From positions 100,542 to 164,541 of the forward strand of contig JADYYY010000003.1 in assembly GCA_020853395.1 (NCBI GenBank): 64,000 bases of DNA, read 5' to 3'. This DNA is from Acidobacteriota bacterium. Its GTDB lineage: Bacteria > Acidobacteriota > Vicinamibacteria > Vicinamibacterales > SCN-69-37. The notes below the pieces were generated by a model. The model saw only the letters and a list, made by a program, of their open reading frames with translations. It ran no database searches and was not told where the DNA came from. Of the stretch, positions 27,928-35,778 are shown in pieces. A program made the position numbers and the translations under genes. Within the stretch, counting starts at the first letter, position 1, and every line of letters begins with the position of its first letter.

Positions 27928-27959
27928 AGGTCTGATATCATGGGAGTTCCGGTTTCGAC

Positions 27960-29651
27960 ATGCTTCGCTTCCTGAGCGTCCGCCACCTGGCGGTGATCGA
28001 TCGCCTCGAAGTGGAGTTCGAATCCGGCCTCAACCTGCTGACCGGCGAGACGGGAGCAGGCAAGTCGGTGCTCGTCGAAGCCATCGATCTGCTGGTCGGA
28101 GGACGCGCCAGCGCCGATCTCGTCCGCACCGGCGAGGACACCGCGACGGTTCAGGCCGTCTTCGAGCGGCCGGATGGCCGGGAGCTCATCGTGCGCCGCG
28201 AGGTCTCCAGCCAGGGCCGCAGCCGCGCATTCATCGATGACGCGCTCGCGACGTCGGCGGCGTTGAAGGAGCTCGGCCAGCAGTTCGTCGATCTCCATGG
28301 GCAGCACGAGCATCAGACGCTGCTCGATCCTGCGGAACACCTCGGGTACCTCGACGCGTTCCTCGGCCGCCCCGACCTGACCGCCGCGGCGGCGACGACC
28401 TTCGCGGCGTGGCGTCAGGCTTCGTCTGCGCTCGATCGATCGCGGCTCGATGATCGCGAGAAGCGTGCGCGGACCGACGTGGCTGCGTTCCAGCTCCAGG
28501 AAATCGATCGCGCAGCACCGAAGGCATCGGAAGATGACGATCTGAGCGCCGAGCAGGTGATGCTCGCGAACGCCGATCGGCTGGCACGCCTGTCGGCCGA
28601 GGCATACTCGGCGCTCTACGAGGGGGAATCGGCCGCGTTGTCCTCGCTGGCCCTCGTCTGGAAACGGCTGGCCGATCTCGCCGCCTATGATCCGCGGTTT
28701 GCGAAGTACCTCGACGAGCGCGCGGCGCTGAAGTCGAGCCTGGAAGATCTCGCGTTCTTCTTGCGCTCCTATGCGTCGGACCTCGACACGTCGCCCGATC
28801 GTCTGCAGGCCGTGGAGGACCGGCTGGCGGCGCTCGAACGGCTGAAGCGCAAGTACGGGCCGACGCTCGACGACGTGCTGCGGCGCAGGGAGGCACTGGC
28901 CGACGAGCTGACGGCACTCGGCGCCGGAGAGGGCCGCGTCGCGGAGCTCGAGGCGAACGCGACCGCCGCGGCGGCCGCCTTCCGAACCGCCGCCGGATCG
29001 TTCTCCGCGGCGAGACGTGAAGCCGCGGTTGCGCTCGGAAGCGCCCTCGAGCGCGCGCTCGCCGATCTCGCGATGCCTCAATCGCGCGTGCACGTGCGGG
29101 TGAGCACCGTGGATCGCGAGGATCACTGGGCCGAGACCGGGATGGACAAGGTCGAGCTGTTTCTGTCGGCGAATCCCGGCGAGGAGCCGCGGCCGCTGGC
29201 GCGCATTGCATCCGGCGGTGAGCTGTCGCGCATCATGCTCGCCCTTCGCGTCCTCGTCGACAGCAGTCCAGGCGGCCGCACGCTCGTATTCGACGAGGTC
29301 GATGCCGGGATCGGTGGCGCGGCCGCCGATGCCGTCGGTGCGAGGCTGCAGGCGCTCGGCGAGCGCCATCAGGTGCTCTGCATCACGCACCTGCCCCAGA
29401 TTGCCGCGCGGGCTGGGACGCATTTCCAGATCGCCAAGCAGGTCCGCCACGGCAGGACGACGACCACCGTGACCAGGCTCGACCGGCAGGGACGAGAGCT
29501 CGAGATCGCGCGGATGATCGCGGGTGCCGAGGTGTCGCCCCGTCTGCTGTCGTCCGCGCGGGAGCTCATCGCGGCCAGAGGCGAAAGCGAAGACAAGTCA
29601 AAAGCGAAAGTCGACCGGGCGAAAGCGAAAGGGCAGAAGCGTGGCGCGTAG
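27960..29651 (+). CDS. recN: DNA repair ATPase RecN
   Basis: 563 residues, SMC-like protein used in double-strand break repair. Walker A GETGAGKSVL (about 30-39), a coiled coil through the middle (about 150-340), signature region LARIASGGELSRIMLALR and Walker B TLVFDEVDAGIGG. The VDLHGQHEHQTLL phrase is RecN-specific. The C-terminus ends in a Lys/Ala tail encoded by repeated GCGAAAG units. It overlaps miaB by 11 bp. No clear LexA operator was seen in the 32 bp between the tol -35 and the ATG. Confidence 0.96.
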   Translation: MLRFLSVRHLAVIDRLEVEFESGLNLLTGETGAGKSVLVEAIDLLVGGRASADLVRTGEDTATVQAVFERPDGRELIVRREVSSQGRSRAFIDDALATSAALKELGQQFVDLHGQHEHQTLLDPAEHLGYLDAFLGRPDLTAAAATTFAAWRQASSALDRSRLDDREKRARTDVAAFQLQEIDRAAPKASEDDDLSAEQVMLANADRLARLSAEAYSALYEGESAALSSLALVWKRLADLAAYDPRFAKYLDERAALKSSLEDLAFFLRSYASDLDTSPDRLQAVEDRLAALERLKRKYGPTLDDVLRRREALADELTALGAGEGRVAELEANATAAAAAFRTAAGSFSAARREAAVALGSALERALADLAMPQSRVHVRVSTVDREDHWAETGMDKVELFLSANPGEEPRPLARIASGGELSRIMLALRVLVDSSPGGRTLVFDEVDAGIGGAAADAVGARLQALGERHQVLCITHLPQIAARAGTHFQIAKQVRHGRTTTTVTRLDRQGRELEIARMIAGAEVSPRLLSSARELIAARGESEDKSKAKVDRAKAKGQKRGA

Positions 29652-30972
29652 GTACTTCATCGAGACGTTCGGTTGTCAGATGAACGTCCACGATTCCGAG
29701 CGCCTGTCCGGGCTGCTCGAACGCGACGGCTACGAGCCTTCGTCCGATCTCGCCTCCGCCGATCTCGTCGTTGTCAATACCTGCAGCGTACGTGAACGGG
29801 CGGAGGACAAGCTGTACGCCGCGCTCGGAGGCATCAAACACGCCGCCGAGGCGCGAGGCACCAAGCCGACTATCGCCGTCACCGGGTGCGTCGCCCAGCA
29901 GGAAGGTGCACGCATTCAGGCTCGGGCACCGTTCGTCGACGTGGTCATGGGTCCGCAGCAGCTCGACGCCGTGCCGGATGTGCTTCGCCAGGTGCGCGAC
30001 GCCGGCCGCGCCTCAGTGAGGCCGGATCTCGAAACCGATGTTTCCTTCCCGCTGGGCGTCGTCCGCCGCGGCGACCCGGTCCGCGCGCTCGTGACGGTCA
30101 TCGAGGGCTGTAACGAGTACTGCGCCTTCTGCGTCGTGCCGTACACGAGGGGACATGAGCGCATGCGTCCGGTCCACGACATCGTCGCCGAAGTCGAGGA
30201 GGCGGCCAGTTCTGGCCGTGTCGAGGTCGTGTTGCTGGGCCAGATCGTCAACCACTACCGGGCGCCCGACGATCCTGACTGCGACTTCCCTGAGCTCCTC
30301 CGGCGCGTGAGCGCCGTCGCGGGTATCGACCGGGTGCGCTTTGCCAGCCCTCATCCCCGGCACGTCACGCCAAGGCTGATCGCCACGCTGCGCGACCTGC
30401 CCGCCGTGTGCAAGCACCTGCACCTGCCCGTGCAATCCGGTTCGGATCGAATCCTCGAGCGCATGCGTCGCCGGCACACCCGCGCCGACTACCTTTCGTG
30501 GGTCGACTCCGCCAGGGCTGCCATCCCCGATATCGACCTGTCCACCGACCTCATCGTCGGCTTCCCCGGCGAAACCGACGAAGACTTCGACCTGACCCTG
30601 GATCTCGTCCGTCGAGTTCGGTATCAGGCGATCTTCTCGTTCAAGTACTCGGTGCGGCCGAACACGCTCGCCTCGAAGCGGATGCCGGACGACGTGCCGG
30701 AAGCGGAGAAGACGCGTCGGATCATGGTGCTGCAGGCCCTGCAGCGCGAGATACAGACCGAAGGCTTCGCGCGCCATGTCGGTCGCCGACATCGGGTCCT
30801 CGTCGACACCATCTCCGACAAGCGCCCGGGCGAGCTGGGCGGCCGCACGTCCGGCAACGCGGTCGTCACCTTCAGCGGCCCCAGCGATTGGCTCGGGCGC
30901 ATCGTCGACGTTCGCATCACCGCGTCGACCCCCTATGGCCTGCGCGGCGAGGCTATGGGTTCAGCAGTCTGA
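29641..30972 (+). CDS. miaB: tRNA-2-methylthio-N6-dimethylallyladenosine synthase
   Basis: 443 residues. Radical-SAM methylthiotransferase acting on A37 of tRNAs. The N-terminal domain (FIETFGCQMNVHDSE) holds Cys ligands of the auxiliary cluster (GCQMN, NTCSVR, TGCVAQ). The radical SAM motif CNEYCAFC uses Cys157, Cys161 and Cys164, followed by VPYTRG. A C-terminal TRAM domain is present. MiaB is favoured over MtaB/RimO by the YFIETFGCQMN start and YTRGHERMRP. GTG start lies inside recN; upstream in-frame residues are not family-like. Confidence 0.94.
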   Translation: MARRYFIETFGCQMNVHDSERLSGLLERDGYEPSSDLASADLVVVNTCSVRERAEDKLYAALGGIKHAAEARGTKPTIAVTGCVAQQEGARIQARAPFVDVVMGPQQLDAVPDVLRQVRDAGRASVRPDLETDVSFPLGVVRRGDPVRALVTVIEGCNEYCAFCVVPYTRGHERMRPVHDIVAEVEEAASSGRVEVVLLGQIVNHYRAPDDPDCDFPELLRRVSAVAGIDRVRFASPHPRHVTPRLIATLRDLPAVCKHLHLPVQSGSDRILERMRRRHTRADYLSWVDSARAAIPDIDLSTDLIVGFPGETDEDFDLTLDLVRRVRYQAIFSFKYSVRPNTLASKRMPDDVPEAEKTRRIMVLQALQREIQTEGFARHVGRRHRVLVDTISDKRPGELGGRTSGNAVVTFSGPSDWLGRIVDVRITASTPYGLRGEAMGSAV

Positions 30973-30981
30973 GGTTTGGTC

Positions 30982-31464
30982 ATGTTGCACGAGATGTTCA
31001 TCAAAGGGCTGATGATCGATCCGGTCCAGAACGTGCCGATCGTCATCCTCCGCGACGCAGCCGGCGAGCGGGTTCTGCCAATCTGGGTCGGCCCGGTCGA
31101 AGCCAACGCGATCGCCCTGCAAATCGAAAACACGGCTCCGGCGCGGCCGATGACCCACGATCTCTTGCGCGATGTGATCGGCGATCTCGGCGCCACGCTC
31201 CAGCGTGTCGTCATCGCCGACCTGCGCGGCGCGACGTTCTTCGCGTATTTGGAGCTCGAGCGGGACGGCGAGCGGCTCTACATCGACGCGAGGCCGAGCG
31301 ACGCGATCGCGCTGGCGATGCGCGCCAAGGCCAGGCTCTTCGTCCACGCGAAGGTTCTGGATCAGGTGAGGAGCGTCGACGTTTCGTCCGAGCGCGCCGA
31401 CCACGAGCAGTTGCAGCGATGGCTCGAAAGCCTCGATCCGGAGGACCTGGGCTACAAGATGTAG
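30982..31464 (+). CDS. BFN/DUF151-domain protein (bifunctional nuclease family)
   Basis: 160 residues. The FIKGLMIDPVQNVPIVILRD opening, LPIWVGPVEANAIALQIE and PSDAIALAMRAKARLFV are the marks of the BFN domain (DUF151), first described in a plant nuclease and found widely in bacteria with unknown role. The ATG at 30982 has GAGG seven bases before it, favouring it over a TTG at 30976. It follows miaB by 9 bp. A nuclease activity is not established for bacterial members. Confidence 0.88.
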   Translation: MLHEMFIKGLMIDPVQNVPIVILRDAAGERVLPIWVGPVEANAIALQIENTAPARPMTHDLLRDVIGDLGATLQRVVIADLRGATFFAYLELERDGERLYIDARPSDAIALAMRAKARLFVHAKVLDQVRSVDVSSERADHEQLQRWLESLDPEDLGYKM

Positions 31465-31474
31465 TGCTGTTTTC

Positions 31475-31503
31475 TTGACAGACCCCAAGCGCCTTCCTAC
31501 AAT
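31475..31503 (+). promoter_or_regulatory. Near-consensus sigma-70 promoter for parAB
   Basis: TTGACA (31475-31480), 17 bp, TACAAT (31498-31503): six of six and five of six matches with ideal spacing. It is the best promoter match found in the window. Transcription should start near 31510, leaving a leader of about 38 bases before parA. Confidence 0.85.
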
Positions 31504-31547
31504 GGCCCTGCTTCGACCCTCCTTATCCGACCGTCAGAAGGCACTGC

Positions 31548-32303
31548 ATGATCATTGCGATCGCCAACCAGAAGGGCGGCGTCGGCAAGACCACCACAGC
31601 GATTAACCTCGCGGCCGCGCTGGCACTTCGCAACAAACGCACGCTGCTCATCGACCTCGACCCGCAAGGCAACAGCACCATGTCTTACCTCGATCTCGCC
31701 CAGGTCGAGCGTTCGATGTACGACGCCTTTGTCGATCCCCACGTCTCCGTTGCGGACGTCGTCAAACCCTCCACCCAGGAGAACCTGTGGGTGGCCCCAG
31801 CGAGGATCTCGTTGGCCAAGCTCGAAGCGCGGCTGGTCGGCGAGCTCGACTCGCATTTCAAGCTGAAGGACCAGCTCGCGAGGCTGACGCCGGCCTTCGA
31901 CGCCGTGGTGATCGACTGTCCGCCCGCCCTGGGGCTGCTGACCGTCAACGCGCTCGTGGCGGCGACGCACCTGCTCATCCCCATCCAGTCGTCGTACTTC
32001 GCGCTCGAGGGAACGGACGATTTGCTCGAGACGATCGAGAAAGTGCGCAGCCGCGCAAACCCCTCGCTCAAGATTCTCGGCGTCGTGATCACGATGCACG
32101 ATCGGCGGACCGCGTTGGCGCGCGATATTCGCACTCAGATCGACAAGGTCTTCGGCACCAAGGTCTTTCGGACCGTGATCACCAAGAGCGTCCGTCTGGA
32201 AGAGAGCCCGGCCTACAAGGAATCCATCTTTCAGTTCGCGCCAGAGTCCTCTGGCGCGAGCGAGTACTACCGTCTCTGCGAGGAGGTCATGGATCGTGTC
32301 TAA
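31548..32303 (+). CDS. parA: Chromosome-partitioning ATPase ParA (Soj)
   Basis: 251 residues. Deviant Walker A KGGVGKTT at 10-17 with the signature lysine, Walker A' LIDLDPQGN and Walker B VVIDCPP. No N-terminal helix-turn-helix, so it is of the short chromosomal/type Ib kind that moves ParB-parS cargo over the nucleoid. The promoter just upstream and an 8-bp overlap with parB show a two-gene operon. It is an orphan relative to the usual gidA/gidB neighbourhood. Confidence 0.94.
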   Translation: MIIAIANQKGGVGKTTTAINLAAALALRNKRTLLIDLDPQGNSTMSYLDLAQVERSMYDAFVDPHVSVADVVKPSTQENLWVAPARISLAKLEARLVGELDSHFKLKDQLARLTPAFDAVVIDCPPALGLLTVNALVAATHLLIPIQSSYFALEGTDDLLETIEKVRSRANPSLKILGVVITMHDRRTALARDIRTQIDKVFGTKVFRTVITKSVRLEESPAYKESIFQFAPESSGASEYYRLCEEVMDRV

Positions 32304-33129
32304 GCGCGGTCTTCCGATGACGTTGAAGATGCGACACGACGAGCACTACGTCGAGGCGCTCGCGAGCTCGGCAGGGTCACCGATCGGCCGGCTCGTGCCG
32401 ATCGACCGGGTGGATCCCAACCCCGACCAGCCTCGTCAGGTCATGGGTGACCTGTCCGAGCTGATGTCCTCGATCGCCGAGAAAGGGATCATCGAGCCGC
32501 TCGTGGTTCGCCAGCGAGGTGAGCGGTACCAGATCGTCGCAGGTGAACGCCGATACCAGGCCGCCGTGCGTGTCGGCCTGCGCGAGCTACCCGTAGTGAT
32601 CCGCGACGTGGATGATGGGGAAGTGATCGAGCTGGCGCTCGTCGAGAACCTCCAGCGAAAGGACTTGAGCCCGTTCGAGGAAGCGGAGGCGATGGCGAGC
32701 CTCGCGGGTCGTGCTGGTTACACACACGAGGAGCTCGCCAAGAAGCTGGGCAAGTCGCGAACCTCGATCACCGAGTCGCTGGCGCTCTCCGAGATGCCCA
32801 GCGAGGTCCGCCACCTTTGTCGGCTCGCCGACATTACCTCTAAGTCATTGCTTCTCCAGATAGTTAGGCAACAGTCTCCTGAGAAAATGATCGCCTTCGT
32901 CGAAGAGTTGACCCGCAATGGCGGCCAGGGCGTGACGAGAGATCGGGCGAGACAGGTGGCCTCGGCCGGCGTGCCGAAACGCGGCCGACCGAAGGCGTTC
33001 ATCTTCCAGTACAGGCCCCAATCCAAGCACTTCAATCTGAAGCTGCAATTCCGGAAAGCCGATGTCGACCGGGGCGAGGTCATCGAAGCGCTCGAGGGCA
33101 TCCTTGCCGAGCTCAAGGCAAACGCTTAG
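32296..33129 (+). CDS. parB: Centromere-binding protein ParB (Spo0J)
   Basis: 277 residues. The CTP-binding domain (about 30-125) has the GERR motif (VAGERRYQAA) and LVENLQRKDLSPFEEAEA; a helix-turn-helix follows (about 145-170, THEELAKKLGKSRTSITESL), and a C-terminal dimerisation part (about 235-277). GTG at 32296 is preceded by AGGAGG nine bases away. Bases 32832-32890 use codons that are rare elsewhere here (ATA, TCT, TCA, AGG), an AT-richer patch. No canonical parS (TGTTTCACGTGAAACA) was seen nearby. Confidence 0.93.
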   Translation: MSKRGLPMTLKMRHDEHYVEALASSAGSPIGRLVPIDRVDPNPDQPRQVMGDLSELMSSIAEKGIIEPLVVRQRGERYQIVAGERRYQAAVRVGLRELPVVIRDVDDGEVIELALVENLQRKDLSPFEEAEAMASLAGRAGYTHEELAKKLGKSRTSITESLALSEMPSEVRHLCRLADITSKSLLLQIVRQQSPEKMIAFVEELTRNGGQGVTRDRARQVASAGVPKRGRPKAFIFQYRPQSKHFNLKLQFRKADVDRGEVIEALEGILAELKANA

Positions 33130-33337
33130 CGCATTCATCCGGCTGCATGGGTATCCAAGAAAGGTCCGGCGAGTTCGTCTGACTGCGTGGGCCGACTTGA
33201 GGCCGAAGCGGCGGATGAGGCCCGGTCTAAGAAGCTTCTAGGACAGAGGGTCGGTGCGATGTCTTATTCGCCGGCAGCCAGGGGGCTTTGGCGCGCCTGA
33301 CGTCTTGGTCGGCGTCGAGCCCGCCGCCGGATCTGTG

Positions 33338-33355
33338 ATGTTAGTCAACATAACA
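33338..33355. repeat. Imperfect palindrome in AT-rich gap
   Basis: ATGTT-AGTC-AACAT (33338-33351) is an inverted repeat with 5-bp arms, and the overlapping TGTTA-N7-TAACA (33339-33355) gives a second pairing. It could be an operator or a partition-protein site. Nothing in the sequence says which protein binds. Confidence 0.4.
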
Positions 33356-33371
33356 CTTCTTATCAGACCTT

Positions 33372-33383
33372 AACGATATCGTT
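33372..33383. repeat. Perfect 12-bp palindrome AACGATATCGTT
   Basis: AACGATATCGTT equals its own reverse complement, and TTCGAA follows in overlap (33382-33387). It lies 243 bases after parB and 86 bases before lptFG. Candidate protein-binding site. Confidence 0.5.
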
Positions 33384-33468
33384 CGAAAGACCGGCCTGTG
33401 GATGTTCTGTGCGGCTGTCTGGCCCCGCCGACGTTCGAGCCTGAGGCGCGTGCTATCGTGGCGCTGAC

Positions 33469-35778
33469 GTGAAGACCCTGGACCGATACGTCCTCCGCGA
33501 GACCCTCGGCCCGCTGTCTCTGGCCCTCGGCCTGTTCACGTTCCTGTTCGCCGTCCGGCCGATGCTCGATCACGCCCAGGCGCTGCTCGCCAAGGGGATC
33601 GAGCTGCCCACGGTCGCGTTCCTCCTGATGCTGCTGCTGCCGCAGGCGCTGGGCATCACGATTCCGATGGCCTTCATGGCCAGCGTCCTGATGGCCCTCG
33701 GCCGGCTCTCCGGCGACCGTGAGGGCGTGGCGCTGCTGGCGTGTGGCGTGAGCCCCTTGCGCCTGCTCCGGCCGCTCATGCTCCTCGCGGTGGTTGCCGG
33801 GCTCGCCAACTTCTACACGCTCACGCGCCTCGTGCCCGACTCGAACCAGCGGTTCCGGGAGGAGACCTTCAGGCTGCTGGTTCGCCAGAGCGAGGGCGAC
33901 ATCAAGCCTGGCGTCTTCTACCAGGGCTTTCCGGGCAAGATGCTGTACGTCCGGGAGCGCCTGCAGAACGGCGCCGGGTGGGCTGGCGTGGTGCTCGCCG
34001 ACGTGAGCCAGCCGAGCGCACCGGTTCTGACCGTGGCGGATCGCGGTCGCCTGGAGATCGATCCCGACGAGCGGCAGGTCGCCATCGTGTTGCCAGGCCT
34101 CTCCTATCGCTACATCGCCGGGCGGCAGGATGGCGTCTACGACACGGCGACGGCCCAGGATCTCCGGTTCGCCGTGCCCGCGGACTCCGTCTTCCCCGAC
34201 GGCAACCTGTCAGTGGTCCGCGGCCGAACGGAGATGGGGATCGCCGATCTTCGCGCCGAGGAGGTCCGGAAACGTGACGCCGGGCTGTCGCCGCACAACG
34301 AGATCATGCAGCGCCACCAGATGTTCTCGTTCCCGGTGGCCTGCGCCGTGTTCGCGGTGATCGGTCTCGCGCTCGGCCTGCACACGCGCAAAGATGGCAA
34401 GCTCGGCGGCTTCACGCTCGGCATCGCCGTCATCTGCGCCTACTACGGCGTGATGGCGCTGTTCGAGAACCTCACCAAGGGTGGCAAGTTCCCCGCCGAA
34501 TGGGCGCGCTGGATGCCGAACGTCGTGCTCGCCATCGTCGGCATCCTGGCCCTGTGGCTTCGTACCCGATCCGCCGGCCGCGAAATGGCCCTGACGCTGC
34601 CCCGACTCCGGTGGCCCCTCCGTTCCGGTCGGACCGCCGCCGCGCCGCCGCGCATCGTCATCGTCGTCAGGCTGCCGGCCTGGCACCTGCCGAGACCGAG
34701 GCTGCTCGACCTCTACGTCGGCCGCCGATATCTCAACGTCGTCGCGGTGTCGTTTCTGGGCCTGCTGGCCTTCTATTACATCGGGACGTTCATCGACAAG
34801 TCGGAACGGCTCTTCAAGGGCCAGGCGGATGCGTGGATGCTCGTCCAGTACTTCTACTACTCGACGCCGCAGTTCATCGCGTATGTCATGCCGATGGCCA
34901 TTCTGCTCGCGGTGCTCGCCACGATTGGCGGGCTGATGCGTTCGGGCGAGCTGGTGGTCATGCGCTCGTGCGGCGTGAGCCTGTACCGGGCCGCCATGCC
35001 CCTCGTCGTGCTGGCGTTCGTGTGGGGCGCCGGGCTGTTCCTGCTGGACGATCGGGTGTTGGCGCACGCCAACCGGCGAGCGGAGACGCTGGAGGAGACG
35101 ATCAAGGGCAACCCGCCGCGGATCGCCGCCTCCATCCAGCACGCGAACTGGCTGCTCGATTCGAAGCGCCGCATCTACTACTACACGGCCTTCGACTCGC
35201 CCCGGCAAGTCCTCTACGGGCTGTCGGTGTTCGAGACCACCGACGATCCATTCCAGCTCGCCAGCCATGCGTGGGTCACGAAGGCGACCTACACGAGGCA
35301 AGGCTGGCGCGCCGAACAGGGCTGGGTTCAGCGGTTCGCGGGCGCCGACCGCTCCGTGCGCGAGACGTTCCACGATCGCGTGCTGAACCTGGATCCGCCC
35401 TCGCGCTTTCCCGGCCTGCTCAACCAGGATGTCGAGCTGATGACGTACGGGGAGCTACGGCGTCAGGTCAGGGAGCTCGCGCAGAGCGGCTTGACGCTCG
35501 CCGACTCGCAGGTGCGGCTGCAGTCGCGCGTCGCGTTCCCGTTCGTGGCCGTCGTCATGACGCTGCTGGGGATCCCGTTCGGTGCGACGACCGGCCGCCG
35601 CGGTGCCCTGTACGGTGTCGGCGTCGCAGTGATCCTGGGATCCGTCTACTGGATGATGGACACGTTCTTCCTTGCGGTGGGCCAAGCCGCGCTGCTGCCG
35701 GCGGCCTTGGCCGCCTGGGCCGCCAACATCCTGTTTCTCGCGGCCGCCGCCTACCTGACGCTCACCGTTCGGACGTGA
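33469..35778 (+). CDS. Fused LPS export permease LptF-LptG
   Basis: 769 residues, twice a normal YjgP/YjgQ permease. The first half (about 1-365) starts MKTLDRYVLRETLGPLSLAL with membrane helices near 13-35, 48-75, 100-118, and a set near 285-365 after a periplasmic domain. A linker (about 370-405) leads to a second full copy (about 405-769) starting LLDLYVGRRYLNVVAVSFLG, with the same layout and the ending helices near 680-765. This gives LptF and LptG in one chain, partner of LptB and LptC. GTG start; no frame break is seen at the junction, so the fusion is in frame. The 3' end overlaps the convergent PHP gene by 17 bp. Confidence 0.9.
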   Translation: MKTLDRYVLRETLGPLSLALGLFTFLFAVRPMLDHAQALLAKGIELPTVAFLLMLLLPQALGITIPMAFMASVLMALGRLSGDREGVALLACGVSPLRLLRPLMLLAVVAGLANFYTLTRLVPDSNQRFREETFRLLVRQSEGDIKPGVFYQGFPGKMLYVRERLQNGAGWAGVVLADVSQPSAPVLTVADRGRLEIDPDERQVAIVLPGLSYRYIAGRQDGVYDTATAQDLRFAVPADSVFPDGNLSVVRGRTEMGIADLRAEEVRKRDAGLSPHNEIMQRHQMFSFPVACAVFAVIGLALGLHTRKDGKLGGFTLGIAVICAYYGVMALFENLTKGGKFPAEWARWMPNVVLAIVGILALWLRTRSAGREMALTLPRLRWPLRSGRTAAAPPRIVIVVRLPAWHLPRPRLLDLYVGRRYLNVVAVSFLGLLAFYYIGTFIDKSERLFKGQADAWMLVQYFYYSTPQFIAYVMPMAILLAVLATIGGLMRSGELVVMRSCGVSLYRAAMPLVVLAFVWGAGLFLLDDRVLAHANRRAETLEETIKGNPPRIAASIQHANWLLDSKRRIYYYTAFDSPRQVLYGLSVFETTDDPFQLASHAWVTKATYTRQGWRAEQGWVQRFAGADRSVRETFHDRVLNLDPPSRFPGLLNQDVELMTYGELRRQVRELAQSGLTLADSQVRLQSRVAFPFVAVVMTLLGIPFGATTGRRGALYGVGVAVILGSVYWMMDTFFLAVGQAALLPAALAAWAANILFLAAAAYLTLTVRT

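Larger units (their letters stand above)
33130..33468. other. 339-bp non-coding gap between parB and lptFG
   Basis: No convincing gene or structured RNA was seen here. The first 200 bases are ordinary GC-rich sequence. Bases 33331-33390 are clearly AT-richer than the rest of the window and hold two palindromes listed separately. No good sigma-70 promoter with correct spacing was found for lptFG, though one should lie here. It is the largest gap in the window. Confidence 0.6.

Noticed and set aside
31475..33468. A parS centromere of the usual TGTTTCACGTGAAACA form
   Set aside because: No match was seen around parAB; the palindromes at 33338 and 33372 differ in sequence.
33130..33468. A small gene or RNA between parB and lptFG
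   Set aside because: Short open frames have no ribosome site or family pattern and no tRNA or structured RNA shape was recognised.
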